64,000 nucleotides of DNA from Roseovarius arcticus (GTDB lineage Bacteria; Pseudomonadota; Alphaproteobacteria; Rhodobacterales; Rhodobacteraceae): contig NZ_SZZN01000001.1 of the NCBI RefSeq assembly GCF_006125015.1, forward strand, positions 682,001 to 746,000, given 5' to 3'. Each line of letters begins with the position of its first letter. Position 1 is the first letter of the stretch. A program made the position numbers and the translations under genes. Positions 25,811 through 34,455 of this stretch are shown piece after piece. Below the pieces are notes generated by a model. The model ran no database searches. It saw only the letters and a list, made by a program, of their open reading frames with translations, and was not told the origin of the DNA.

Positions 25811-26863
25811 ATGTCGCGACGGGTCTCAATCTTGCTGGTGCTGGCAGTGCTTGCCGGGTTGCTTGGATTTGCTATCTGGAAGGTTTTTCTCGCGCCTAGC
25901 GGCTTGCCACCTGAGGGGTTTGCGCGCGGCAATGGGCGGATTGAGGCGGATCTTGTTGATGTGTCGACCCGCCTAGCGGGCCGTGTTGCCAAAGTTGCGG
26001 TGCAAGAGGGCGACCTTGTTGCAGAGGGCGACGTTCTTGCTGTGATGGATACTGCTGAGTTAGAGGCGCAACAGGCGCGCGCGCAGGCCGCCGTTGCCAG
26101 TGCCCAAGCGGCGGTCGCCGTGGCCAAAGCTGGCGTGACAAAGGCAGAAGCTAGCCTTGCGCTGGCACAAAGCGAACAAGCACGCGCCGAAACCCTGAGC
26201 GAACGCGACGTAATCTCGCGTGACAGCCTAGATATCCGCCGGACCGAAGCGCAGCTGGCCGAGGCGGGCCTTATCGCATCAAAAGCTGAGGCGCGCGCCA
26301 AAGAGCGCGCTGTCGATGCCGAAATCGCCAACCAGCATGAGATTGAGGCACGGATCGCCGACAGCACGCTATATGCTCCTGTGCCGGGCCGTGTCCTTTA
26401 CCGGCTGGCCCAGCCGGGCGAGGTGCTCGGCAGCGGTGGCAAGGTGTTGACGCTGGTTAGTCTGGGCAATGTTTATATGGAATTCTTCCTGCCTGCCGGG
26501 CCAGCGACAAGAGTGCAGATGGGAGATGAGGCGCGCATCGTGGTCGATGTTATGCCTGATGTCGCCATTCCTGCGAAGGTCAGCTTTGTGGCTCCGCAGG
26601 CGCAATTTACGCCTAAACAGGTCGAAACCATCGCAGAGCGCGAGAGCCTGATGTTTCGCGTGCGCGTGCGTATTCCGCAGCAGATGGTTGAGGCGCGTCT
26701 CGCACAGGTCAAGACCGGCGTTCGCGGCGTGGCTTGGGTTCGGCTGGCCTCGCCGGACGGTACCATGCCCGACTGGCCCGAAAGCCTGACACCCAAGGTG
26801 GTTGATGTCCTGCCTGCGCCGGCGGCAGAGGCGGCGGAGACCGGTACCGGGACAGGCCAATGA
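25811..26863 (+). CDS. yhiI: HlyD-family periplasmic adaptor (YhiI-like)
   Basis: 350 residues, close to E. coli YhiI. N-terminal membrane anchor (SILLVLAVLAGLLGFAIWKVF), a lipoyl-like half (GRVAKVAVQEGDLVAEGDVLAVMD), a long alanine-rich coiled-coil hairpin (about residues 80-180) and the second lipoyl half (STLYAPVPGRVLYRLAQPGEVLGSGGKVLTLV). It bridges the inner-membrane ABC exporter to an outer-membrane channel, which is not encoded here. It overlaps the rbbA-like gene by 4 bp. Confidence 0.9.
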   Translation: MSRRVSILLVLAVLAGLLGFAIWKVFLAPSGLPPEGFARGNGRIEADLVDVSTRLAGRVAKVAVQEGDLVAEGDVLAVMDTAELEAQQARAQAAVASAQAAVAVAKAGVTKAEASLALAQSEQARAETLSERDVISRDSLDIRRTEAQLAEAGLIASKAEARAKERAVDAEIANQHEIEARIADSTLYAPVPGRVLYRLAQPGEVLGSGGKVLTLVSLGNVYMEFFLPAGPATRVQMGDEARIVVDVMPDVAIPAKVSFVAPQAQFTPKQVETIAERESLMFRVRVRIPQQMVEARLAQVKTGVRGVAWVRLASPDGTMPDWPESLTPKVVDVLPAPAAEAAETGTGTGQ

Positions 26864-29628
26864 CAACGGGGGAGGCGACAACCGACCCTGTGGCAAAGCT
26901 GGTAGCGGTCAGTCATCGCTACGGTAAGGTCACGGCGCTTAACGATGTCACAGTCGACGTTCCTGCCGGGCGCATGGTCGGGCTAATCGGGCCGGACGGT
27001 GTGGGAAAATCCACGCTGATGGGCCTGGTGTCCGGTGCAAAGAAGCTACAAGAGGGCCAAAGCGCTACGCTGGGCGGCGATATGTCCAGCGCCCGGCACC
27101 GGGCCGATATTGGAAGGCGGATCGCCTTCATGCCGCAAGGGCTGGGCAAAAACCTCTATCACGACCTCAGCATACGCGAGAATTTGGAGTTCTTCGGCAA
27201 GCTGTTCGGACAGGGCCGAGCCGAGCGTGCCGCCCGGATTGAGCGCCTGACGGGTGCAACCGGCCTCGCGCCGTTTCTTGACCGCCCCGCCGGCAAGCTT
27301 TCGGGCGGGATGAAGCAAAAGCTGGGGCTGTGCGCCGCGCTGATCCATGACCCCGATTTTCTGCTATTGGACGAGCCGACGACCGGCGTTGACCCGTTGT
27401 CGCGGCGCCAATTCTGGGATCTGATCGACACGATCCGCGAGGGCCGCCCGGAAATGTCGGTGCTGGTATCGACGGCGTATATGGAAGAGGCCGAGAGGTT
27501 CGAACATCTGATCGCCATGAACGAAGGGCGCATTTTGGCCGAGGCCAGCCCCGACGATCTCATGGCGCAGACCGGAACCGATACTGTCGGGGCAGCCTAT
27601 GTCGCACTGTTGGGTGGCGGATCAGATCCCCCAAACGCAGCCCCCGCACCAGCATTGATTGGCACCGCCCCGGATGGCCCACCCGCGATCAAGGCAACCG
27701 GCCTGACCAAACGTTTTGGCGATTTTACAGCAGTCGATGCGGTCAGTTTTGAGATCAAACGTGGCGAGATTTTTGGCTTTCTCGGCTCAAATGGCTGCGG
27801 CAAGACCACAACCATGAAAATGCTGACGGGCCTCACTGCCGCGACAACTGGCGAGGCGTGGATTTTTGGCCAACCGGTCGATGCGCAAAATCTCGATGCG
27901 CGCCGCAGGGTCGGTTTTATGTCGCAGTCATTCTCACTTTATGGCGAACTGACCGTGCGCGAAAATTTGTTGCTCCATGCGCGTTTGTTCCATCTGGGCC
28001 GCGATCTGACTGATGAGCGGATGGCGGACTTAGTGCCGCGTTTCGGGCTGGAGCCTTACCTAAATCAAGGTGCGGCATCGCTGCCGTTGGGTGTGCGCCA
28101 ACGTCTGTCGCTGGCCGTTGCGGTGATCCATGCACCCGACATCTTGATCCTTGACGAGCCGACTTCGGGGGTGGACCCGCAGGCGCGCGATGCGTTCTGG
28201 GACATGCTGACTGATCTGGCGCGCCGGGAAGGTGTGACGATCTTTATTTCGACCCACTTCATGGACGAAGGGATGCGGTGTGATCGCATTTCCCTGATGC
28301 ACGCAGGCAAGGTTCTGGTGACTGGCGCACCGCAGGAAATCATCGCGGCGCGAGGCATGGAAACGCTGGAGGATGCGTTCATTGCCCACATGCTGGACGC
28401 GATGCCGCAGGAAAAGACGGATTCTGACGTAGACTTGGCCCTTAATGAGACGCCCGCAAGCCCAAGTGGCACTCAGCGCTTCAGCCTGAGGCGTTTACTG
28501 GCTTATACGGCGCGCGAGGCAATGCAGGTGCGCCGTGATCCGGTGCGGCTCGCCTTTTCCTTCATCGGCAGCGCGGTCCTTCTGCTGATTATGTCGTTCG
28601 GCATTTCCCAAGAGGTGCGGGGCATCCCCTTTGCCGTCTTTGACCTCGACCGTAGCCCCGAAAGCCGCGCCTATCTGTCGGGGTTCGAGGAGTCCGATTG
28701 GTTCAGGCAGATGGCGCCGATCCACGACCCCGGCGAGCTTGATCGACGCATGGTCAGCGGGGAGTTGGCGCTGGCGCTGCAAATCCCGCCAGATTTCGGC
28801 GATTCCGTGCGGCGCGGCGAAACTGCGGAAATTGCCGCGCTTATCGACGGGACCGATACCAGCCGCGCTGGCACGGTGGAGAGTTATGTCAAAGGCGCGC
28901 ATAGTCATACTACGACAGCGAGCGCACAATCCGCTTTGGCGCTATCCGCCTTAGCCGCTGCGCAGGGACAGGATCAGGCTGCACCCGCGAGCCTTGAGCC
29001 ACGATTTCTATACAATCCGTCGATGGAAAGTCTACCTGCTATCGGACCCTCGATCCCGCCGCTGCTGCTCCTGCTATTTCCCGCCGTCCTGATGGCGGTC
29101 AGCGTGGCGCGCGAAAAAGAGATCGGCACGATCACGAATTTCTACGTAACCCCGACGGGCCGTGCAGAATTCCTGATTGGCAAGCAGTTGGTGTATATCG
29201 GCATCACACTGCTGAATTTCATAATCCTGACGGTGCTGGTGGTCACGGTTCTGGATGTGCCGCTCAAGGGCAGCCCGGCCGCGCTGGTTCTGGGCGCGCT
29301 CCTCTATGCGGTGGCGGCCACCGGCTATGGCCTGTTGGTGTCGATGATGGCCAAAACGCAGGTCACTGCGGTTTTTGCCGCTGCGATCCTATCGGTCATG
29401 CCGACACTGCAATTTTCGGGCATGATCACGCCGGTCTCGTCGCTGGAGGGCCCCGCGCGGATCGTTGGCACGCTCTGGCCGACAACTTGGTACATGGGGC
29501 TAAGTGTGGGTACTTTTACCAAGGGGTTGGGGCTGCCCGAGCTGTCGGGCCACCTGCTGCGCCTTGCCGCGTTCGGCCCGGTTCTGACTGCACTCGCCAT
29601 TTTTGCCTTGCGCAAGCAGGAGCGGTAG
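26860..29628 (+). CDS. rbbA: RbbA-like ABC transporter: two ATPase domains fused to a permease
   Basis: 922 residues, matching RbbA (about 911) in length and order. First ATPase: Walker A GPDGVGKS (about 46-53), signature LSGGMKQKLGL, LLLDEPTTGVD. Second ATPase from about residue 275: GSNGCGKT, a degenerate signature LPLGVRQRLSLAV, and LILDEPTSGVD. From about residue 550 an ABC-2 permease with a large external loop and five C-terminal helices (PLLLLLFPAVLMAVSVAREKE). The E. coli homolog was reported as ribosome-associated, but the operon context here is drug or lipid export. Confidence 0.92.
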   Translation: MTTGEATTDPVAKLVAVSHRYGKVTALNDVTVDVPAGRMVGLIGPDGVGKSTLMGLVSGAKKLQEGQSATLGGDMSSARHRADIGRRIAFMPQGLGKNLYHDLSIRENLEFFGKLFGQGRAERAARIERLTGATGLAPFLDRPAGKLSGGMKQKLGLCAALIHDPDFLLLDEPTTGVDPLSRRQFWDLIDTIREGRPEMSVLVSTAYMEEAERFEHLIAMNEGRILAEASPDDLMAQTGTDTVGAAYVALLGGGSDPPNAAPAPALIGTAPDGPPAIKATGLTKRFGDFTAVDAVSFEIKRGEIFGFLGSNGCGKTTTMKMLTGLTAATTGEAWIFGQPVDAQNLDARRRVGFMSQSFSLYGELTVRENLLLHARLFHLGRDLTDERMADLVPRFGLEPYLNQGAASLPLGVRQRLSLAVAVIHAPDILILDEPTSGVDPQARDAFWDMLTDLARREGVTIFISTHFMDEGMRCDRISLMHAGKVLVTGAPQEIIAARGMETLEDAFIAHMLDAMPQEKTDSDVDLALNETPASPSGTQRFSLRRLLAYTAREAMQVRRDPVRLAFSFIGSAVLLLIMSFGISQEVRGIPFAVFDLDRSPESRAYLSGFEESDWFRQMAPIHDPGELDRRMVSGELALALQIPPDFGDSVRRGETAEIAALIDGTDTSRAGTVESYVKGAHSHTTTASAQSALALSALAAAQGQDQAAPASLEPRFLYNPSMESLPAIGPSIPPLLLLLFPAVLMAVSVAREKEIGTITNFYVTPTGRAEFLIGKQLVYIGITLLNFIILTVLVVTVLDVPLKGSPAALVLGALLYAVAATGYGLLVSMMAKTQVTAVFAAAILSVMPTLQFSGMITPVSSLEGPARIVGTLWPTTWYMGLSVGTFTKGLGLPELSGHLLRLAAFGPVLTALAIFALRKQER

Positions 29629-29630
29629 AG

Positions 29631-30755
29631 ATGCGCCAGTTGATTAATATTTTCTGGCTTGCCGGCAAGGAGTTGAAAAGCGTTCTTGGCGATCCGGTGA
29701 TGGTCATCCTGATCCTCTGGTCCTTTATCATCGCAGTCATGCTAGAGGCTAGCGGGGCAGGCGACACCGTTTACAACGCCGCGATCGCCATTCTGGACGA
29801 AGACAACTCCATGCTCTCCCGGCAGATCACCGCCGCGCTTGGCCCGCCGTGGTTTCAGCCACCGCTGTTGATTGCGGCCGATCAGGTCGCCGCCGATATG
29901 GACGCGGGCCAGATAATGTTTGTTCTGACTTTTCCACCCGGATTTGAGGCGGATGTGATTGCCGGGGCAAAGCCCGCCGCTCAGCTTGAAGTAGATGCCA
30001 CCGCCGTATCACAGGCCCAGCTTGGCACCGACTACATTAGTAACATTCTGGCCTCGGAAACGCGTGCCTTTTTGACGGGAAATCCCGATACACCCGATGC
30101 TGCGCTACGACTCGAATTGCGGCGCGCCTTCAACTCCAACGGTGATCCGGTTTGGTTCAAGTCGGTCTCCTCCTTGCTCAACCAACTCTCGCTTTTGACT
30201 ATTGCACTGACCGGCGCGGCGATGCTGCGCGAGCGCGAACAGGGCACAGTCGAGCACCTGATGGTTATGCCGCTCACCCCGCTAGAAATTGCGCTATCCA
30301 AGGTGCTGGCGAACGTGGTCGTGGTTCTCGCAGCCTTTACCTTATCGCTGATCGTTGTGGTGCAGGGTTTTCTAAAAGTGCCGGTGGCCGGGTCCGTACC
30401 GCTGCTTTTGGCTGGAACGGCGATCTACCTTGCTGCCGCTGCCGCCATTGGCATGTTTCTGGGCACCATGGCACGCAGCATGGCGCAATTCGCATTACTG
30501 GTTATTATGGTCATCATCCCGATGATAATGCTTTCCGGCGGCATGGGGGCCATTGAGAGCCAACCCGACATCGTTCAGCGTCTGACAATGGCGCTGCCGT
30601 CACGCCACTTTCTCGCCTTCGCCAAGGCGGTGGTTTTTCGCGGCGCGGGAGTGGAGACAGTGTGGGTTCAACTTACCCTTATGGGTGGACTTGGGTTGGC
30701 CTTTTTCGCGGCCAGCTTGGCATTGTTTCGCCGCTCCATGAACCTTTCAGGATGA
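29631..30755 (+). CDS. yhhJ: ABC-2 type permease (YhhJ-like)
   Basis: 374 residues from ATG 29631, 2 bp after the rbbA stop; E. coli YhhJ is about 375. First helix near residues 25-45 (DPVMVILILWSFIIAVMLEAS), a periplasmic domain to about 180, then five helices including the LREREQGTVEHLMVMPLTPLEIALSKVLAN coupling motif of ABC-2 exporters. It is the second permease half pairing with the RbbA-like protein. The order YhiI-RbbA-YhhJ is conserved with enterobacteria, so the transporter is complete except for an outer-membrane channel. Confidence 0.92.
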   Translation: MRQLINIFWLAGKELKSVLGDPVMVILILWSFIIAVMLEASGAGDTVYNAAIAILDEDNSMLSRQITAALGPPWFQPPLLIAADQVAADMDAGQIMFVLTFPPGFEADVIAGAKPAAQLEVDATAVSQAQLGTDYISNILASETRAFLTGNPDTPDAALRLELRRAFNSNGDPVWFKSVSSLLNQLSLLTIALTGAAMLREREQGTVEHLMVMPLTPLEIALSKVLANVVVVLAAFTLSLIVVVQGFLKVPVAGSVPLLLAGTAIYLAAAAAIGMFLGTMARSMAQFALLVIMVIIPMIMLSGGMGAIESQPDIVQRLTMALPSRHFLAFAKAVVFRGAGVETVWVQLTLMGGLGLAFFAASLALFRRSMNLSG

Positions 30756-30819
30756 TTTCAAAGGCTGTGCGCAATGTGTAAGAAACGTAGCTCGTGACAG
30801 ATTGGCCGGAGAAACGGCA

Positions 30820-31959
30820 ATGCAAGAAAGACAGCCGATGATGCGCCGCCTTGAGCGCAGCTACCCCAAAACAGCGGTCACGTCGCTTTTAAGTCTGCTT
30901 CTCGTTGCCTTAGTTGGCTGTGCGCCGCGCCCTGGACCGGAGGCTTTGTCGGTGGTTTCACCGGATAGATCGGCAGCCCAGAAGGTGACCATCACAGTTG
31001 CCACGAACCGCGCGCGTAATGGCGTGACTGGAGCGTATTCCGACGCTCGCTCGGCTACCCTCAATTATGAGGCTTTCACGATCTCCGTCCCTCCTGCGCA
31101 CGAGGTTGCGCAAATCGAATGGCCCAAGGCCAAGCCGGATCTGCAGACGAGCTTTGCGGTGACCAATCGCAGGGTGTTACCGGCTCTTTTGTTGGACACC
31201 AGCTCGCCCCGATCAAGTGCGAATGCGCGCTCCACCGACAAGCGCGACATCCTGATCTTTGTTCACGGCTACAACTATAACTTTGCGGAATCTCTGTTCA
31301 GGCTGGCGCAAATCGCCGCCGATGCGGACCTCACGGAACAGCCTATCCTTTTCGCGTGGCCATCCGCCGCATCCGTGACCGGCTATGTCGCCGACAGGGA
31401 TGCCGTCATCTATTCGCGTGACGATTTGGTCAGCCTGCTAACCTTTGTTGCGGCAGATCCCGGCGTTGGAAACATTACTTTGTTTGGGCACAGTATGGGC
31501 GGCTGGCTTGTCGTGGAGTCATTGCGGCAACTCCGGATTGCCGGTCAGGACAGGGTAATCGAAAGACTGGGTGATGTAGTGTTGGCCGCGCCGGATATCG
31601 ATATCGACGTCTTTCACCGACAGGTGCAGACCATCGGCGCACTACAGCCGCCAATGACTTTGCTCGTCTCCCCGGATGATCGCGCATTGAGGCTCTCCAA
31701 GCGTCTCGCGGGTTCACGTAACCGGGTTGGACTGACGGATGCCAATGATCCCCGGGTTCAGGCGCTTGCAGCTGCCAACGGGATACAGGTGGTTGATGTT
31801 TCCAGTGTTGAGGCTCTGGATGGATCTAGACACAACAGGTTCGCGGCGCTCGCCAAGGTGATCCCCCGGATGACAAACGCACGGTTCTCATCGCTTGCTC
31901 AGGCGGGTGCATTTATCCTCGAACCAATAAGCGCCACGCTAATTTCTGCGAGCCAATAA
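30820..31959 (+). CDS. Alpha/beta-hydrolase lipoprotein (DUF900-like)
   Basis: 379 residues from ATG 30820 (GGAGA ten bases upstream). Lipoprotein signal with lipobox LVGC (SLLLVALVGCAPRPG). The hydrolase domain shows DILIFVHGYNYNFAESLFRLAQ (oxyanion region), the nucleophile elbow GHSMGGWLVVE and the acid/His region near LDGSRHNRF. This is the DUF900 esterase family, secreted and lipid-anchored. Substrate unknown. It follows the exporter operon after 64 bp on the same strand, perhaps co-regulated. Confidence 0.85.
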   Translation: MQERQPMMRRLERSYPKTAVTSLLSLLLVALVGCAPRPGPEALSVVSPDRSAAQKVTITVATNRARNGVTGAYSDARSATLNYEAFTISVPPAHEVAQIEWPKAKPDLQTSFAVTNRRVLPALLLDTSSPRSSANARSTDKRDILIFVHGYNYNFAESLFRLAQIAADADLTEQPILFAWPSAASVTGYVADRDAVIYSRDDLVSLLTFVAADPGVGNITLFGHSMGGWLVVESLRQLRIAGQDRVIERLGDVVLAAPDIDIDVFHRQVQTIGALQPPMTLLVSPDDRALRLSKRLAGSRNRVGLTDANDPRVQALAAANGIQVVDVSSVEALDGSRHNRFAALAKVIPRMTNARFSSLAQAGAFILEPISATLISASQ

Positions 31960-32359
31960 TACTAGTTTCGATGGTCCGGTGTTGTAACGTGCGGTTACTT
32001 GCGAGACATTCTTTTTGTTGAGTACAGCTTGTCTTTCAGCGCTTCGTAAGGCGTCTTGCGATAGTGCGAGCCATAGGTATTCGGTAAGTCTGACTGCATT
32101 AAAGCACACGATATTCAACGCCGCAGTGTCCTCTACGCGTTCTGCTAGCGTAACTCAGACTAGAAGAAACAAAGGAGCTGTATGGGAAGATCTAAGGGTG
32201 CCGACTGGTTTTTGGAAAGGCTGGGCGTGCAACTATCCAAGGCGAGCTGTCGACGGTGTAGCCAACGTCTGGAAGCGGTATTATTCAACATCAGAAAATT
32301 CGCCGCACCAGCGGGGCACGATGCTGTGCCGCGCGATCATCTCTTTTCTAGCAGTCTGT
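31960..32359. other. Intergenic stretch, 400 bp
   Basis: No recognised gene. One 67-codon frame at 32182-32385 has a good AAAGGAG site before its ATG, but it runs 26 bp into the opposite-strand histidine kinase gene, and its translation (MGRSKGADWFLERLGVQLSK...) matches nothing I know. It is left unannotated. Confidence 0.4.
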
Positions 32360-33712
32360 TCAGGCTGTCGCGAATGCCAAGGTAACGATCTCGCCACCTC
32401 CGGGACGAGTTTGAAAACTGACGGTGCCTCCAAGGCGTTGCATTGCAGTTGCAACAATTGACAGTCCAAGTCCGCTACCGCCTTCCTTCGCATCTTTTCC
32501 ACGATAGAAGCGGTCCGTGATCCGAACGCGATCATCTTCGGGTATTCCTGATCCACGATCAAGCACAGCGACCAGCAGGCGGTTTTCCTCTGCGGTGAAA
32601 ATGATCTTTACCTCAGCCCCATTAGGAGAAACGATGACGGCATTTTCCAAGACATTCCGCAGAGCAGCCGTCAGCAGGATCGAATTCACTTGGGTCCGTA
32701 CGTCGCTTCTCCAATCAATCTGGATTGAGACGTTCTTGTCGTCCGCTAGCCGCTTCAGATCGGACGCAACAGCCTCGACCACCGATCTGGCGTCTGCAGC
32801 GCGCTCAGTTCCGGCACTGTGCCTGTCCAGCGAAGCGAGGGCCAGCAACTGTCTGACCATTCTGTCAGCGCGTTCGACGCCGAACTGGATGCGCTGCAGG
32901 GCCTGCGTGCGCATTTCGGGATCGGTTGCCATCTCAGCGACCTGGGCTTGGGTCTTAATGCCGGCCAGCGGGGTCTTTAGTTCATGGGCAGCGAAGGACG
33001 TAAAGGTTTTCTCACGGTCGCGCATGGCATCCACTCGCGAAAAAAGGCCATTGAGAGCATCCCCCATCGGCTTGATTTCGCGCGGGAGGGGTGCAACGAC
33101 CACAGGACTGAGGTCGTCAGCGGGCCGTTGCGATAGCGCAGCGGCCATCCGTTCAAGTGGTGCAAGCCCGCGTTGCACGCTGAGAAGTATTAGGCTGGCC
33201 ATGATCGGAAACATCAACAGCGCAGGGAGGGCAAGCCCTTTGGTCACGTCCGTCACCAGTCGGTCCCGGACGGTATAGCTGTCACCTACCATGATGCGCA
33301 TCCCGAGTGCCTCGTTGACGACTGAGTAAACACGCCACCTTTCGCCATCGACGACACTGCTGCTAAAGCCCGTGTTTTGATTGGTCAAACGCTCGGTAGG
33401 CGCGCTTTGCGAGCTTCCTACCAATGCGCCATCAAGGGACCAGATCTGACAGGATAGCTTGTGTGAATAGCCTGATGACCGAAGCGCATCACCAGTCGCT
33501 GCGTCTGCGAACGCCGACGCGGTTCGGGCGACGTCGATCCGCTGATCCGAGATCAATGACGACACCATCTGACCGGCTTCGGCCAAGCGTGCATCAAGCA
33601 CCCGCTCCACTTTGGTGCGGGTCGACTGCTGAACCCAGGCGAAAGCTGACAGCCATACAATACCCGTGGCTACAACGAGGACTATGAACAATCTGATACG
33701 TATGGAATTCAC
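32360..33712 (-). CDS. Sensor histidine kinase, QseC/TctE-like
   Basis: 450 residues. One membrane helix near the N-terminus (RLFIVLVVATGIVWLSAF), a periplasmic sensor of about 130 residues, a second helix (ALPALLMFPIMASLILLSV), HAMP, then the H-box FTSFAAHELKTPLAGIKTQAQVA and an HATPase domain with N-box NVLENAVIVSP, DRGSGIPEDDR and GGSGLGLSIV. Its start overlaps the response-regulator stop by 4 bp, forming one operon. Signal unknown; family members sense citrate, iron or quinone-like cues. Confidence 0.9.
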   Translation of the reverse strand: MNSIRIRLFIVLVVATGIVWLSAFAWVQQSTRTKVERVLDARLAEAGQMVSSLISDQRIDVARTASAFADAATGDALRSSGYSHKLSCQIWSLDGALVGSSQSAPTERLTNQNTGFSSSVVDGERWRVYSVVNEALGMRIMVGDSYTVRDRLVTDVTKGLALPALLMFPIMASLILLSVQRGLAPLERMAAALSQRPADDLSPVVVAPLPREIKPMGDALNGLFSRVDAMRDREKTFTSFAAHELKTPLAGIKTQAQVAEMATDPEMRTQALQRIQFGVERADRMVRQLLALASLDRHSAGTERAADARSVVEAVASDLKRLADDKNVSIQIDWRSDVRTQVNSILLTAALRNVLENAVIVSPNGAEVKIIFTAEENRLLVAVLDRGSGIPEDDRVRITDRFYRGKDAKEGGSGLGLSIVATAMQRLGGTVSFQTRPGGGEIVTLAFATA

Positions 33713-34374
33713 GTAGCTTCCCCTGCCAGACGGTAGCCGGCACCGCGTACGGTTTGGATGAATTCGGTGCCAAGTTTCGAGCGTAGTTTATGGATATGAA
33801 CTTCAACCGCGTTGCTTTCGACGCCGTCCTGCCATCCGTACAGGCGGTCTTCGAGAACAGATTTTGAGAGTATTGCGCCAGGGCGCTCCAAAAGTGCCCT
33901 CAGTATCGTGAACTCTCTGGGTGAAAACTCGATGTGGCGATCATCTCTCCGGCCGCTCATTCGGGCAGGATCGATTTTGAGACCATTCCAAGCAATGCTG
34001 GAATCGGCGCGACCCTCTGCACGGCGAACGATTGCTCTGAGGCGGGCAGAGACTTCACTAAGATCGAACGGCTTGCCCAGATAATCATCCGCCCCGACAT
34101 CCAGACCGGCAACCCGGTCTTGTACCTGATCCAGCGCCGTGAGCAGCAGGACTGGCGTGTCGTCCCCTTGGGACCGGAGCTGCGTCAAAAATTCAAGCCC
34201 GGTACCGTCGGGCAGCATAATATCTAGCACCACAGCCGAAAATCCGCCGTGGGCCATTGCTTCGCGAGCATCTGCGATTGTTGTTACCGTCTCTGGCGTG
34301 AGGCCAGTGAGCCGCAAGCCAACCGATAAACCGTCGGCTAGGGACTCGTCGTCCTCTACGATCAAAACGCGCAT
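33709..34374 (-). CDS. OmpR-family response regulator, QseB/PmrA-like
   Basis: 221 residues: receiver domain with VEDDE, phosphoacceptor in VVLDIMLPDGTG (about D51) and LGKPFDLSEV, then a winged-helix DNA-binding domain (FSPREFTILRALLERPGAILSKSVLEDRLY...VHIHKLRSKLG). QseB and PmrA family members bind direct repeats of CTTAA-type half-sites, and such a repeat lies at 34417-34433 in the intergenic region it shares with dsbD. It probably controls dsbD and, through a second copy, the L,D-transpeptidase gene. Confidence 0.9.
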   Translation of the reverse strand: MRVLIVEDDESLADGLSVGLRLTGLTPETVTTIADAREAMAHGGFSAVVLDIMLPDGTGLEFLTQLRSQGDDTPVLLLTALDQVQDRVAGLDVGADDYLGKPFDLSEVSARLRAIVRRAEGRADSSIAWNGLKIDPARMSGRRDDRHIEFSPREFTILRALLERPGAILSKSVLEDRLYGWQDGVESNAVEVHIHKLRSKLGTEFIQTVRGAGYRLAGEAT

Positions 34375-34416
34375 TAGCAGTGCTCCTTTTCTCTGCTGCC
34401 GCGATGAGCCGAAGAC

Positions 34417-34433
34417 CTTAAGCCTCGCTTAAG
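34417..34433. promoter_or_regulatory. CTTAAG-N5-CTTAAG direct repeat
   Basis: CTTAAGCCTCGCTTAAG, two perfect hexamers with 11-bp period, midway between the divergent response-regulator and dsbD starts (22 bp before the dsbD ATG). PmrA/QseB-type regulators are known to bind such spaced repeats. A second copy with one mismatch is at 38217-38233. Confidence 0.65.
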
Positions 34434-34455
34434 GCAACTGGAAGACTTGGGCACC

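Noticed and set aside
32182..32385. 67-codon frame with a good AAAGGAG site
   Set aside because: Runs into the end of the opposite-strand histidine kinase gene and resembles no protein; left as a possibility only.
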